64,000 bases of DNA from Azospirillum sp. (GTDB taxonomy: Bacteria > Pseudomonadota > Alphaproteobacteria > Azospirillales > Azospirillaceae). This document shows, in pieces, positions 53,721 to 62,633 of the stretch. The position numbers were made by a program, and so were the translations under genes. Each line of letters opens with the position of its first letter. Position 1 is the first letter of the stretch. The notes under the pieces are model-generated. The model did no database searches. It saw nothing but the letters and a program-made list of their open reading frames with translations, and had not been told where the DNA came from. The DNA lies in the NCBI GenBank assembly GCA_016124535.1, contig WGNK01000003.1:164001-228000 (forward strand), read 5' to 3'.

Positions 53721-54014
53721 TCACGCCACCCTAGATCCCGGCGTAACCGCCGCCGGCAACAGTTCGCCCAGGGCAAGGCTGCGCCGCGGCCCCTCCGGAA
53801 CGCAGACATGGATCAGCGTCTGCGGGCCGGCGAATTCGAACAGCCGCTGACGACCGCCACCGCAGCGGGTAAAGGCGCGGCCGTCGTCGAGGCCGATCAG
53901 CATCACCAGCTCTTCGGCATCGCGGTCGCGGACCGCCACCCGCGAACAGGGCACATCGGCGCGGCGCATCACGGTGCGGGCCGCCTGGATCCTATCGTCG
54001 AGCGTGATCGGCAT
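53721..54014 (-). CDS. Unknown 97-residue protein in the nucleoside cluster
   Basis: I do not recognise this protein. It is soluble, has no signal peptide, and contains three cysteines (VPCSRV, FTRCGGG, IHVCVPEG) in an alpha-then-beta pattern. It lies 3 bases after the permease gene and one base before deoC, so it is almost certainly translated. Some nucleoside operons carry cytidine deaminase at this position, but the deaminase HAE and CxxC motifs are absent. Confidence 0.72.
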   Translation of the reverse strand: MPITLDDRIQAARTVMRRADVPCSRVAVRDRDAEELVMLIGLDDGRAFTRCGGGRQRLFEFAGPQTLIHVCVPEGPRRSLALGELLPAAVTPGSRVA

Positions 54015-54017
54015 CGC

Positions 54018-54992
54018 TCACCGGTCCTTGACGAAGGGGCGGCCGAGCGCCCGCGGTGCCACCGCGCGGCCGGCAAAGCCGGCGAGCAGCAGCACGGTCA
54101 AGAGATAAGGCAGCATCTGGACGAACTGAACCGGAATCTGGCCGAGGCCGGGCAGGGCGACCCCCTGCAGACGGATCTGCAAAGCGTCGGCAAAGGCAAA
54201 CAGCAGGCAGGCGGCCAGCATCGACCAGGGTCGCCAGCGGCCGAAGATCAGCGCCGCCAGCGCCAGGAAGCCCTTGCCCGCGGTCATGTCGCGGATGAAG
54301 CCGCCGCCATGGGCGATCGACAGATAGGCGCCGGCGGCACCGCAGCAGGCGCCGCACAGCGTCATGGCGCAAAAGCGCAGCCGCGCCACCGCAATTCCCG
54401 CGGTATCGACCGCCTCCGGGTTCTCGCCGACCGCGCGCAGGCGCAAGCCGAACCGGCTGTGCGCCAAGATCCAGGCGGTCAGCGGAATCGCCAGCGCCGC
54501 GCCGTAGACCAGCAGATTATGGCCGCCAACGACGTCCCGATAGAACGGGCCCAGGATCGGGACGTCCTTCAGGGTTTCGCTCAGCGGCAAGACCAGGGGC
54601 TGAAATCGGGCAGACGCCGGCAGCAGGGGGGTCTGGCCGCCCTGGTGAAACCACGCCGAGGCCAAGGTCGGTGCCAGACCGGCAGCCAGGATATTGATCG
54701 CCATGCCCGACACCACCTGGTTGCCATGGGCGACGACGCAAGCGAAGGCGTGGAGCAGGCCGAGGGCGACGCCGACCGCCATCGCGGCGCCCAGCCCGAG
54801 CCACGGGCTATCGGTGACCCAGGCGACCGCGGCGGCGGCGAAGGCGGCGGCGAGCATCTTGCCCTCGAGGCCGATATCGGCGACGCCGGCACGTTCGGCA
54901 TAGAGCCCGCCCAGTGCCGCCAGAACCAGCGGCGTCGCCAGCCTTACCGTGGCGCCCAGCAGCGAGACCCCCATGAGCACGGCATCATCCAT
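54018..54992 (-). CDS. ABC transporter permease, Bmp/nucleoside family (NupQ-like)
   Basis: A 324-residue inner-membrane permease with about eight to nine helices. The hallmark near the N-terminus is TPLVLAALGGLYAERAGVADIGLEGKML. The cytoplasmic coupling segment is HSRFGLRLRAVGENPEAVDTAGI. Permeases of this family take up purine/pyrimidine nucleosides. It overlaps the partner permease gene by 8 bases. No ATPase or binding-protein gene is in the window's cluster. Confidence 0.9.
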   Translation of the reverse strand: MDDAVLMGVSLLGATVRLATPLVLAALGGLYAERAGVADIGLEGKMLAAAFAAAAVAWVTDSPWLGLGAAMAVGVALGLLHAFACVVAHGNQVVSGMAINILAAGLAPTLASAWFHQGGQTPLLPASARFQPLVLPLSETLKDVPILGPFYRDVVGGHNLLVYGAALAIPLTAWILAHSRFGLRLRAVGENPEAVDTAGIAVARLRFCAMTLCGACCGAAGAYLSIAHGGGFIRDMTAGKGFLALAALIFGRWRPWSMLAACLLFAFADALQIRLQGVALPGLGQIPVQFVQMLPYLLTVLLLAGFAGRAVAPRALGRPFVKDR

Positions 54993-56115
54993 GATCGGAG
55001 CCGCTCGCTGCAGCCGGCGCGGCGGTCCGCGGCGGGTTGGCCCAGGCCTCCAGCCCGGGCCGAAACAGATTTTCCAGCGCCCCGGCGAACAGAATCACCA
55101 GGCCCTGGATCACCACCACCAACTCGCGATCCAGAGCCGGAAACTCGAAGGATAGCTCCGAGCCCCCCTGCGCCAGGGCGCCGAACAGCAATGCCGCCAG
55201 CACCACGCCGACCGGCCGGTTGCGGCCCATCAGCGCCACCGCGATGCCGACGAAACCGCAGCCGCCGGTGAAGTTGAGCAGCAAGCGATGCTGGACGCCG
55301 AGAATTTCATTGACCCCGACCAGGCCGGCCAGGGCACCCGAGACCATCATCGCGGCGATCACGGTGCGGCCGGGCGAGATCCCGCCATAGCGGGCGGCGG
55401 TTTCGGACTGTCCGACCGTACGCAGGGCATAGCCCGACCTACTATGCCAGACCAGGACCTGGACGGCGGCGCAAGACAGCAGCGCCAACAGGAACGACAG
55501 GTTGAGCGGCGCGTTGCCGATGTCGAAACCGAGCCCGGCCAAGGCCGGCTGCAGGCTCGGTAACCAGGTCGTCGCCGGGAAAATCCGGCTTTCCGGCGCC
55601 TGTTGACCGGGATCGATCAGGATATCGACCATCAGCCAAGTCATCAGCGCGGCGGCGATGAAGTTGAACATGATGGTGGTGATCACGATATGGCTGCCGC
55701 GCCGGGCCTGCAGCCATCCGGGCAGGAACGCCCAGACCGCGCCGAACCCGGCGGCCGCGGCCGTGCCGGCAAGCGCGGCCACCGGCCAGGGTACCGCACC
55801 CAGCGCCAGAATCGCCAGCCCGGCGCCGAGCCCGCCGAGCGTCGCCTGCCCCTCGCCGCCGATATTGAACTGGCCGGCCTGGAACGCGACCGACACCGCC
55901 AGGCCGGCAAAGATAAAGTTGGTCGCGTAATAGAGGGTATAGCCGATCGCCTCGGGATAGCCGAAGGCCCCCCTGACCAGGGCGCCCAGGGCCGCCACCG
56001 GGTTTTCACCCGCCACGACAATGACCCCGGCCGAGGCGACCAGGGCGATGGCGAGATTGAGGGCGGGCAGGACGACCGCAATCAGCGCTGCCCGGCCGTT
56101 CTCGTTGAGGCCCAT
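54985..56115 (-). CDS. ABC transporter permease, Bmp/nucleoside family (NupP-like)
   Basis: A 376-residue partner permease. The motif NFIFAGLAVSVAFQAGQFNIGGEGQATLGGLGAGL and the coupling segment HSRSGYALRTVGQSETAARYGGI are characteristic of the larger Bmp-family permease. About ten helices are predicted. ATG 56115 begins just before the first helix; an upstream ATG in frame runs through non-conserved DNA. It pairs with the NupQ-like gene and follows the GlpX-like gene by 108 bases. Confidence 0.9.
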   Translation of the reverse strand: MGLNENGRAALIAVVLPALNLAIALVASAGVIVVAGENPVAALGALVRGAFGYPEAIGYTLYYATNFIFAGLAVSVAFQAGQFNIGGEGQATLGGLGAGLAILALGAVPWPVAALAGTAAAAGFGAVWAFLPGWLQARRGSHIVITTIMFNFIAAALMTWLMVDILIDPGQQAPESRIFPATTWLPSLQPALAGLGFDIGNAPLNLSFLLALLSCAAVQVLVWHSRSGYALRTVGQSETAARYGGISPGRTVIAAMMVSGALAGLVGVNEILGVQHRLLLNFTGGCGFVGIAVALMGRNRPVGVVLAALLFGALAQGGSELSFEFPALDRELVVVIQGLVILFAGALENLFRPGLEAWANPPRTAAPAAASGSDHG

Positions 56116-56223
56116 AGCGATTTGCCGCTCACCGTGATCCGGCCACCAGCGTGCCGCGTCGTCGCCGCCAAGGCAACCCCGCAATGCCCCTGGCTTGCGC
56201 CCGGGTGACTCCGGGGACGGCCA

Positions 56224-57183
56224 TCACAGCTGGTGCTCCTGGGTGACCCGCTGGAAGGTGCCCGAGCGCGAATCCATGACGATCGAATGGGTCGTCGCCT
56301 GCTTCCCGGCCTGGCGGACTCCGGGCAGGATCACGCCGCTGGTGACGCCGGTCGCGGCCAGCACCAGATCGCCCCAGGCCAGATCGGCGACGGTATATTT
56401 CCGGCCCGGCTCGGTAATGCCCCACGCGGCTGCCTGGGCCAATTCGTCTTCGCTGCGAAAGCGCATGCGTCCCTGGAACTGGCCGCCCAGGCAGGCGATT
56501 GCCGCCGCCGCCAGCACCCCCTCTCGCGCACCGCCCGAGCCGATATACATATCGATACCGCTGTCGGCCAGGACACAGCCGATGATGCCGCTGGTGTCGC
56601 CGTCGGCCAGGGCGATGGTGCGGGCGCCGGCATGGATGGCGCCGTAAAACAGGTCGTCATTGCGGGCGCGATCGAGGATGCAGACCATCAGATCGCCCGG
56701 ATCGACATTCTTGGCGCGGGCGAGGTTGCGGACATTGACCTCGGCGCTGAGATCGAGATCGACCACGCCATAGGGCAGGCCGGGGCCGATGGCGATTTTT
56801 TCCATGTAAACGTCGGGCACCGTGAGGAAGCCGCCGTCATCGCTCATCGCCAGGATCGACAGCGCATTGAAGCCGCCCCGCGCGGTAGTCGATGCCCCCT
56901 CCAGGGCGTTGAGCGCCAGGCTGAGCGGCGGGCCGCCGACGCCGAGGGTCTGGCCGTGGTGAAGTTTGGCCGCGACCCCTTCCTGGCCCTCGCCGAGATC
57001 GATCGCGGCGGCGAAGGGCAGCCTTGCCAGAGCCGCCGCCATGCCCTCGACCGCAGCATGGTCGGCGGCATTTTCGCTGTGCCGGCCGATCCAGCGCGAG
57101 GCCGCCAAGGCCGCCGCCTCGGTCGCAGCCAGGGCCAGCCGGGTCAGTTGGGCCGTGTGCGGCGCGGCGTCGATCACTGTCAT
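56224..57183 (-). CDS. GlpX-like protein with altered catalytic residues
   Basis: A 319-residue relative of class II fructose-1,6-bisphosphatase. Overall fit is good: TEAAALAASRWIGR, FLTVPDVYMEKIAIGPG, ADGDTSGIIGCVL, YIGSGGAREGV and the C-terminal ATGVTSGVILPGV. By eye alignment to E. coli GlpX, however, Lys29 is Glu37, Asp61 is Gly69 and Asp85 is Asn92, while Asp33 (Asp41), Glu57 (Glu65) and Glu213 remain. Normal FBPase activity is therefore doubtful; it may act on another phosphate ester, possibly from nucleoside breakdown given its neighbours, or be regulatory. ATG 57183 follows GGAGGAA. Confidence 0.82.
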   Translation of the reverse strand: MTVIDAAPHTAQLTRLALAATEAAALAASRWIGRHSENAADHAAVEGMAAALARLPFAAAIDLGEGQEGVAAKLHHGQTLGVGGPPLSLALNALEGASTTARGGFNALSILAMSDDGGFLTVPDVYMEKIAIGPGLPYGVVDLDLSAEVNVRNLARAKNVDPGDLMVCILDRARNDDLFYGAIHAGARTIALADGDTSGIIGCVLADSGIDMYIGSGGAREGVLAAAAIACLGGQFQGRMRFRSEDELAQAAAWGITEPGRKYTVADLAWGDLVLAATGVTSGVILPGVRQAGKQATTHSIVMDSRSGTFQRVTQEHQL

Positions 57184-57270
57184 TGGTTCCTCCCGAGCCT
57201 CGGGGTCCCGCTTCCGACACTTTGTCATGCCGGTCTCGTCACAGGCTGCGTCATCGCGTCGCCGGGGCGA

Positions 57271-57924
57271 TCAAATCGGTGGCCCAGCAGGGGCCATGCC
57301 GCGCCGCCAGGACAGAAAGCCGGCGGTCGACAGCCCGAGAAACGTGGCATAGAGCCCGGCGGTGAGGTAGAGCCCCTGGGTTGCGAAGGTGCCGACTGCG
57401 ATGACGTCGGCGCTGATCCAGAACAGCCAGTGCTGCAGAACCTTGCGGGCCAGCAAGCCTTGCGCGACCAGACTGCCGACCACGATATAGGCATCCCAAT
57501 AGGGCAAGACGGCGCCGGTATAGGTTGCCATCACCCAGCCCCAGCCGAACGCACCGACCACGGCCGCCGCCGACCACGCCAGTATCGCTGGCAGGCCCAG
57601 CCTGGTGACCGCAAGTGCGTCACCCCGGTTGCCACGGCGCCACGCCCACCAGCCGTAACTTTGCAGGATCAGGTAGGCAAGCTGCAGACCGGCATCGCTG
57701 TAAAGCCGGGCATCCCAGAATACCACCGCGAACAGCACCACCATGACCATCCCGGTCGGCCAGCAGCGGATGTCCTGCTGCACCGTGAACCAGACGCTGG
57801 TGACACCGAACAACGTTGCGACCATCTCGATCGGGCTCATCGGCAACACCGGTGGCACCGCGTTGAACCAGTGCCAAAACGCCGTCACCAGGCCGGGCGC
57901 GCCGTCGAATTCGCCGGTCATCAA
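57271..57924 (-). CDS. pnuC: PnuC-family vitamin transporter
   Basis: A 217-residue membrane protein of the PnuC/PnuT family with about seven helices, facilitating uptake of nicotinamide riboside or a related vitamin. Typical features are EMVATLFGVTSVWFTVQQDIRCWPTGMVMVVLFAVVFWDARLYSDAGLQLAYLILQSYGWWAW and the WISADVIAVGTF stretch. Nicotinamide riboside and thiamine transporters are hard to tell apart here; no riboswitch is seen upstream. Its ATG overlaps the folK stop (ATGA), so the two are coupled. Confidence 0.9.
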   Translation of the reverse strand: MMTGEFDGAPGLVTAFWHWFNAVPPVLPMSPIEMVATLFGVTSVWFTVQQDIRCWPTGMVMVVLFAVVFWDARLYSDAGLQLAYLILQSYGWWAWRRGNRGDALAVTRLGLPAILAWSAAAVVGAFGWGWVMATYTGAVLPYWDAYIVVGSLVAQGLLARKVLQHWLFWISADVIAVGTFATQGLYLTAGLYATFLGLSTAGFLSWRRGMAPAGPPI

Positions 57925-58436
57925 CGAAGGCCGGTGTCGGGCACGATGGCGGGGGCCGGTGCATGACGCTGCACCGCGCAGGCATCGGGCAAGGCGGCCA
58001 ATAGTTGGGCCACGGTCCGGCCAGTGGCGGGATGACGGAAGTCAGCGGCAATATCGGCCAGCGGCCGCAACACGAAGGCGCGCTCGGCCAATCGGGGATG
58101 GGGAACCTCCAGCTCGGGCAGTTCGATCGTCCGGTCGCCGAGGAACAGGATATCGAGGTCGATCAACCGCGGCCCGAAGCGGATCCCCGGTTCCCGCCCC
58201 AGCTTCCGCTCCAGCGCCTTGAGGAAGGCCAGCAGCTCCAGCGGCGCCGCCGCCGTCCGCCCGGCCAGCGCCAGGTTGAGAAAGCTCGGTTGGGCCTCGA
58301 CATACATCGCCTTGGTCTCATAGACCGCCGACACCGCCAGAACCTCGACCGTGGGTGGCAGTCCCGCCACCGCCGTAGCCAGATTGGCCAGGCGGTCGCC
58401 CAGATTGCTGCCCAGTGCCAGAAAGAGGCTGTTCAT
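57921..58436 (-). CDS. folK: 2-amino-4-hydroxy-6-hydroxymethyldihydropteridine pyrophosphokinase
   Basis: A 171-residue HPPK that transfers pyrophosphate from ATP to the pterin in folate synthesis. [34 protein letters not shown] and [16 protein letters not shown] are diagnostic, with the metal-binding Asp pair in [25 protein letters not shown] follows. It diverges from rpmB; its promoter would lie in the 100 bases between them. It is the first gene of a pair with pnuC. Confidence 0.95.
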   Translation of the reverse strand: MNSLFLALGSNLGDRLANLATAVAGLPPTVEVLAVSAVYETKAMYVEAQPSFLNLALAGRTAAAPLELLAFLKALERKLGREPGIRFGPRLIDLDILFLGDRTIELPELEVPHPRLAERAFVLRPLADIAADFRHPATGRTVAQLLAALPDACAVQRHAPAPAIVPDTGLR

Positions 58437-58440
58437 GGCC

Positions 58441-58500
58441 TTGACCCTGTCGTTGAGTTTTGACTATATACCCACTTCCGCCGGCCGCCAGCGCGGCCGG
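58441..58500 (+). promoter_or_regulatory. rpmB promoter and leader hairpin
   Basis: TTGACC (58441-58446) is followed after 18 bases by TATATA (58465-58470). The leader then contains a perfect 8-bp hairpin, CCGGCCGC-CAGC-GCGGCCGG (58481-58500), about 36 bases before the L28 start. The hairpin may take part in feedback control of the ribosomal protein; that is an inference. Confidence 0.6.
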
Positions 58501-58536
58501 ACAAGGCTTCATGTTTTTTGCACGAGGATTTCCGCC

Positions 58537-58845
58537 ATGGCACGTCGGTGCTCGGTGACCGGCAAGGGGACGCAGTTCGGCAACAACGTCAGCCATGCCA
58601 ATAACAAATCGCGCCGGCGTTTCCAGCCCAACCTGCAGGAGACCTCGATGCTCAGCGACGCGCTCGGCGCCATGGTCCGGTTGCGGCTGTCGACCAATGC
58701 CATCCGTTCGATCGAGCATAAGGGCGGGCTCGACAGCTTCCTGCTCGACGCCAAGGACGCGCTGCTGAGCACCGATGCCCGGCGCGTCAAGAGCCGGATC
58801 GCCCGCGCGGTCGAAAAGAAGCAGGCGGCACAGGCCACCGCGTGA
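58537..58845 (+). CDS. rpmB: Ribosomal protein L28
   Basis: A 102-residue large-subunit protein. The N-terminal [34 protein letters not shown] is diagnostic; [22 protein letters not shown] follows, with the extended C-terminus usual in alphaproteobacteria. It has a single Cys and no Zn-binding set. ACGAGGA precedes ATG 58537. It stands alone on this strand among minus-strand genes, and its stop is 2 bases from the convergent queG stop. Confidence 0.97.
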   Translation: MARRCSVTGKGTQFGNNVSHANNKSRRRFQPNLQETSMLSDALGAMVRLRLSTNAIRSIEHKGGLDSFLLDAKDALLSTDARRVKSRIARAVEKKQAAQATA

Positions 58846-58847
58846 CA

Positions 58848-59909
58848 TCACGGCAAGGGGGCCGGGGGGCCCCCTTGGACTCCGAGATGTCTAAGCGACC
58901 ATAGCGCGGCGTCGCGCACCAGAGCGGACTCATCGGCGGCAAGGGTCTGCAAGACAGGGGTTTGGCGCAGGTCGCCGCAATTGCCCAGCGCGGTCGCGAC
59001 ATTCCGCACGAAGCGGTCGCGGCCGATTCGTTTGATCGGCGACCCGCGGAATACCTGCCGGAACCCTGCCTCGTCCAATTGCGCCAGATCCGCCAGACGC
59101 GGCGCGGTCAGTTCCGCCCGCGGCAGGAATGCCGCCTCCCGGCTGCGTGCCGCGAACTTGTTCCACGGGCACACCGCCAGGCAATCGTCGCAGCCATAGA
59201 CGCGGTTGCCGATCAAGGGCCGCAGCGAAGCCGGGACCGGCCCCTTGTGCTCGATCGTCAGATAGGAAATGCAGCGCCGGGCGTCCAATCGGTACGGTTC
59301 CGGAATGGCTTGCGTCGGGCAGATGTCGAGGCATTTCCGGCAGCGCCCGCAATGGTCGCTCTCCTCGCCATCCTGGGAAAGTTCCAGAGCCGTAACGATC
59401 TCGCCGAGAAACAGCCAGGAGCCGAACCGGCGCGACACCAGATTGGTGTGCTTACCCTGCCAGCCTAGTCCCGCCTGCATCGCCAGGGGTTTTTCCATCA
59501 CCGGTGCGGTATCTACGAAGAGTTTTATCTCGCAACCGAAATTATCTACGATCCAGCGGCCCAGCACCCGCAGCCGCGTCTTGATCACGTCGTGGTAGTC
59601 GCGGTTGCGCGCATAGACCGAAATGGCGCCCCGCTCGCGATGCGCCAGCAGCGCCCGCGGATCGGCTGCCGGCGCGTAGTTGAGCCCGAGCACCACCACG
59701 CTGCGCGCCGCTGGCCACAGCACCTGAGGGTCGCCGCGGCGGTCGGCCTTGTCGGCGAGCCAACCCATCTCGCCGTGCCAGCCGGCCGCCAGAAAGCCGG
59801 CCAAGTCCCGGCGGGTCTCCGGCGGGAGTTGCGCGCGAGAAAACCCGACCGCATCGAAGCCCAACGACAGCGCCCGGTCGCGGATGAGCGGCCGCGGGTC
59901 CGCGGTCAT
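58848..59909 (-). CDS. queG: Epoxyqueuosine reductase QueG
   Basis: A 353-residue cobalamin-dependent Fe-S enzyme for the last step of queuosine synthesis in tRNA. Two ferredoxin-type motifs are present ([16 protein letters not shown] and [13 protein letters not shown]), plus [30 protein letters not shown]-terminal HEAT-like segment ends in a Pro/Gly tail that overlaps a terminator hairpin. ATG 59909 overlaps the queF stop (ATGA), so the two are coupled; longer frames upstream read as non-coding. Confidence 0.95.
   Translation of the reverse strand: MTADPRPLIRDRALSLGFDAVGFSRAQLPPETRRDLAGFLAAGWHGEMGWLADKADRRGDPQVLWPAARSVVVLGLNYAPAADPRALLAHRERGAISVYARNRDYHDVIKTRLRVLGRWIVDNFGCEIKLFVDTAPVMEKPLAMQAGLGWQGKHTNLVSRRFGSWLFLGEIVTALELSQDGEESDHCGRCRKCLDICPTQAIPEPYRLDARRCISYLTIEHKGPVPASLRPLIGNRVYGCDDCLAVCPWNKFAARSREAAFLPRAELTAPRLADLAQLDEAGFRQVFRGSPIKRIGRDRFVRNVATALGNCGDLRQTPVLQTLAADESALVRDAALWSLRHLGVQGGPPAPLP
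58854..58877 (+). terminator. rpmB terminator hairpin inside the queG 3' end
   Basis: CAAGGGGGCC pairs with GGCCCCCTTG over a GGGG loop, 8 bases after the rpmB stop. It lies wholly within the last codons of convergent queG. No T-run follows. Confidence 0.6.
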
Positions 59910-60361
59910 CCGCCGCGGCCGCGATAGGACGCCACACCCTGGTCGGGCAGCCAGACACCGTCGGGCGGCGGTCCCGACTGGTAAAACACGTCGATCGGCA
60001 TGCCGCCGCGCGGGTACCAATAGCCGCCGATGCGCAGCCAGTGCGGTTCCAGCGCCGTCTCCAGCCGTTTGGCGATGTCGATCGTACAAGCCTCGTGGAA
60101 GGCGCCGTGGTTGCGGAACGAGGCGAAATAGAGCTTCAGCGACTTGCTCTCGACCAGCCAGCGATCGGGCAGATAGTCGAGCACCAGGTGGGCGAAATCG
60201 GGCTGGCCGGTGATCGGGCACAGCGAAGTGAACTCCGGGCACGTGAAGCGCACCAGATAGCGCCGGTCGGGATGCGGATTGGCCACCCGCTCCAGCGTCG
60301 CCACCGCGGGCGCGGCCGGGATCCCGGTCGGTCGCCCAAGCTGGGTCATTGTCTCACTCAC
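59906..60361 (-). CDS. queF: NADPH-dependent 7-cyano-7-deazaguanine reductase QueF
   Basis: A 151-residue unimodular QueF that reduces preQ0 to preQ1. The catalytic Cys48 and Asp55 lie in [16 protein letters not shown]. The NADPH motif [20 protein letters not shown] and [20 protein letters not shown] follow, all conserved. The start could be ATG 60361 or ATG 60349 (four codons on). It lies between tgt and queG in the que operon; the ATGA overlap couples it to queG. Confidence 0.95.
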   Translation of the reverse strand: MSETMTQLGRPTGIPAAPAVATLERVANPHPDRRYLVRFTCPEFTSLCPITGQPDFAHLVLDYLPDRWLVESKSLKLYFASFRNHGAFHEACTIDIAKRLETALEPHWLRIGGYWYPRGGMPIDVFYQSGPPPDGVWLPDQGVASYRGRGG

Positions 60362-60380
60362 GTCGCTACGCTCCGCACCA

Positions 60381-61565
60381 TTAGAAAGACCCCACGCCCT
60401 CGGGGGAGGGATCGGGGAGAGGGGGAACCAACGGGTCGATCAGCGCCGCGAGGTCGCCCCCACCCTCCTCGGCCGCGACCGCCGCAGCGTAGGCATTCGC
60501 CCGACGCTCGGAAATGGCGTCACGCATGCCCGCCATCAAATCTTGAAAATAATGCAGATTATGCCGGGTCAACAGCATCGGCCCCAGCATTTCCTCGGCG
60601 CGGAACAGGTGGTGCAGGTAGGCGCGGCTATGGCTTTGGCAGGTCGGGCAGGCGCAGGCCTGATCGAGCGGGCGGGGATCATGGCCGTGGCGGGCGTTGC
60701 GAATATTCAGCGTCCCGCGGCGGGTGAAGGCCTGACCGGTGCGCCCCGACCGGGTCGGCATCACGCAGTCGAACATGTCGATGCCGCGCAGCACCGCGCC
60801 AATCATGTCGGACGGCCGCCCGACCCCCATCAGATAGCGCGGCCGATCCTGGGGCAATCGCGGCAGGGTGGCGTCGAGCACGCCAAACATCAGCTCCTGG
60901 CCCTCGCCCACCGCCAAGCCGCCGACCGCATAGCCATCGAAGCCAATTGCGGTTAATGCCGCCGCCGACTCGGCGCGAAGCTCCGGGAACACGCCACCCT
61001 GGACGATGCCGAACAAACCGTAACCCGGCCGCTCGCGAAAGGCCGCCCGGCAGCGCGCGGCCCAGCGCATCGACAGCCGCATCGAGCTTGCGGTTTGCTC
61101 CTCGGTGGCCGGAAACGGCGTGCATTCGTCGAGCGCCATGGTGATGTCGGCATCGAGCAAGTCCTGGATCTCGATCGCGCGTTCCGGGCTCAACTGATAG
61201 CGGCTGCCGTCGAGATGGGATTTGAACACCACGCCCGACTCGTCGAGCGTGCGCAGGCTGGCCAGCGACATCACCTGGAAACCGCCCGAATCGGTCAGGA
61301 TCGGCCCCGGCCAGCCCATGAAGCGATGCAGCCCGCCCAGCGACCCGACCCGTTCGGCACCCGGCCGCAGCATCAGATGGTAGGTGTTGCACAGCAGGAT
61401 TTCGGCGCCGGTGGCGACGACCGCCTCCGGGGTCATCGCCTTGACCGTGGCGGCGGTGCCGACCGGCATGAAGGCGGGGGTGTTGATCACGCCATGGGCG
61501 GTGACCAGCCGACCGCGGCGGGCCGCACCGTCGCGCGCCAGGACCTCGAAACCAAGACCACTCAT
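60381..61565 (-). CDS. tgt: tRNA-guanine transglycosylase
   Basis: A 394-residue enzyme that exchanges guanine-34 for preQ1 in target tRNAs. The catalytic Asp regions are [13 protein letters not shown] and [18 protein letters not shown]. The zinc site is in [17 protein letters not shown], and [12 protein letters not shown] is standard. The last 20 residues ([18 protein letters not shown]) are low-complexity and look like a repeat element read through at the 3' end. Its ATG overlaps the queA stop (ATGA). Confidence 0.96.
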   Translation of the reverse strand: MSGLGFEVLARDGAARRGRLVTAHGVINTPAFMPVGTAATVKAMTPEAVVATGAEILLCNTYHLMLRPGAERVGSLGGLHRFMGWPGPILTDSGGFQVMSLASLRTLDESGVVFKSHLDGSRYQLSPERAIEIQDLLDADITMALDECTPFPATEEQTASSMRLSMRWAARCRAAFRERPGYGLFGIVQGGVFPELRAESAAALTAIGFDGYAVGGLAVGEGQELMFGVLDATLPRLPQDRPRYLMGVGRPSDMIGAVLRGIDMFDCVMPTRSGRTGQAFTRRGTLNIRNARHGHDPRPLDQACACPTCQSHSRAYLHHLFRAEEMLGPMLLTRHNLHYFQDLMAGMRDAISERRANAYAAAVAAEEGGGDLAALIDPLVPPLPDPSPEGVGSF

Positions 61566-62596
61566 GATGCGCGTTCCAGCAAAGAGCCGTCGCCATAGGA
61601 GTAAAAGCGATAGCCGGCGGCGATGGCGTGGGCGTAGGCGGCGCGCATCGGCTCCAGCCCGGCAAAGGCCGAGACCAGCATGAACAAGGTCGAGCGCGGC
61701 AGGTGGAAATTGGTCAGCAGCCGATCGACCACCCGGAAGCGGAAGCCGGGGGTGATGAACAGGCGAGTATCCCCGGCGAAGGGCCGAAGGACGCCGTCGG
61801 TGGCCGCGGCGGCCTCCAGCAGGCGCAAGCTGGTGGTGCCGACCGCGACCACCCGGCCGCCGGCGGCGCGGGCGGCGTTGATCGTCGTGACGGCGGCCGG
61901 CGACAACTCGCCATATTCGGCGTGCATCGGGTGCTCCTCGACGGTTGGGGTCTTGACCGGCAGAAAGGTCCCGGCGCCGACATGCAAGGTCACTGCGACC
62001 CGGCCGATCCCGGCCTCGTCCAGGGCCGCCAGCAGCATCGGAGTGAAGTGGAGCCCGGCGGTCGGGGCGGCGACAGCACCGTCGCGCGCGGCATAGATGG
62101 TCTGGTAATCCACCTGATCGGTCGGCTCGGGGCCGTGGGGGCGGGGGATATAGGGCGGCAGCGGCATCACGCCGTGCTGGCGCAGCGCGGCGATCAGCTC
62201 AGCGCCGCCCAGCGGAAAGCCCAGTTCGACCTCGCCGCCGTCATATTTCGCGAGTACCGCGGCGGAAAACCCTGCGGCAAAATCGAGGGTATCGCCGGGA
62301 TGCAGGCGCTTGGCCGGGCGGGCGAAGGCGCGCCAGCGTCCGGCAGTCTCCTGCTTGTGCAGGGTGACCTCGACCTTGGCCGCACCGCGCCGCCCGAACA
62401 GCCGGGCCGGGATCACCCGGGTGTCGTTGAACACCAGGAGATCGCCTCGGCGCAGCAGGTAAGGCAGGTCGCGAAAACGGCGGTCGCAAAGGCCGGCGGC
62501 ACCGACCGTGAGCAGCCGGGCGGCGTCACGCGGTCGCGCCGGATACCGTGCGATCCGCTCGGGCGGCAGGTCGAAATCGAACGCGGCGGTGTCCAT
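61562..62596 (-). CDS. queA: S-adenosylmethionine:tRNA ribosyltransferase-isomerase QueA
   Basis: A 344-residue enzyme that adds the SAM-derived ribosyl group to preQ1-t[67 protein letters not shown] and [15 protein letters not shown] are diagnostic. It is the first gene of queA-tgt-queF-queG. Only 37 bases separate it from the preceding dehydrogenase gene on the same strand, so no room exists for a preQ1 riboswitch and the operon may start further upstream. Confidence 0.96.
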   Translation of the reverse strand: MDTAAFDFDLPPERIARYPARPRDAARLLTVGAAGLCDRRFRDLPYLLRRGDLLVFNDTRVIPARLFGRRGAAKVEVTLHKQETAGRWRAFARPAKRLHPGDTLDFAAGFSAAVLAKYDGGEVELGFPLGGAELIAALRQHGVMPLPPYIPRPHGPEPTDQVDYQTIYAARDGAVAAPTAGLHFTPMLLAALDEAGIGRVAVTLHVGAGTFLPVKTPTVEEHPMHAEYGELSPAAVTTINAARAAGGRVVAVGTTSLRLLEAAAATDGVLRPFAGDTRLFITPGFRFRVVDRLLTNFHLPRSTLFMLVSAFAGLEPMRAAYAHAIAAGYRFYSYGDGSLLERAS

Positions 62597-62633
62597 GGCA
62601 CAAAATCGTTGCGGCGTTCCGCCGGGGGTGCCG

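Noticed and set aside
62597..62633. Space for a preQ1 riboswitch upstream of queA
   Set aside because: Only 37 bases are available and no pseudoknot pattern is present.
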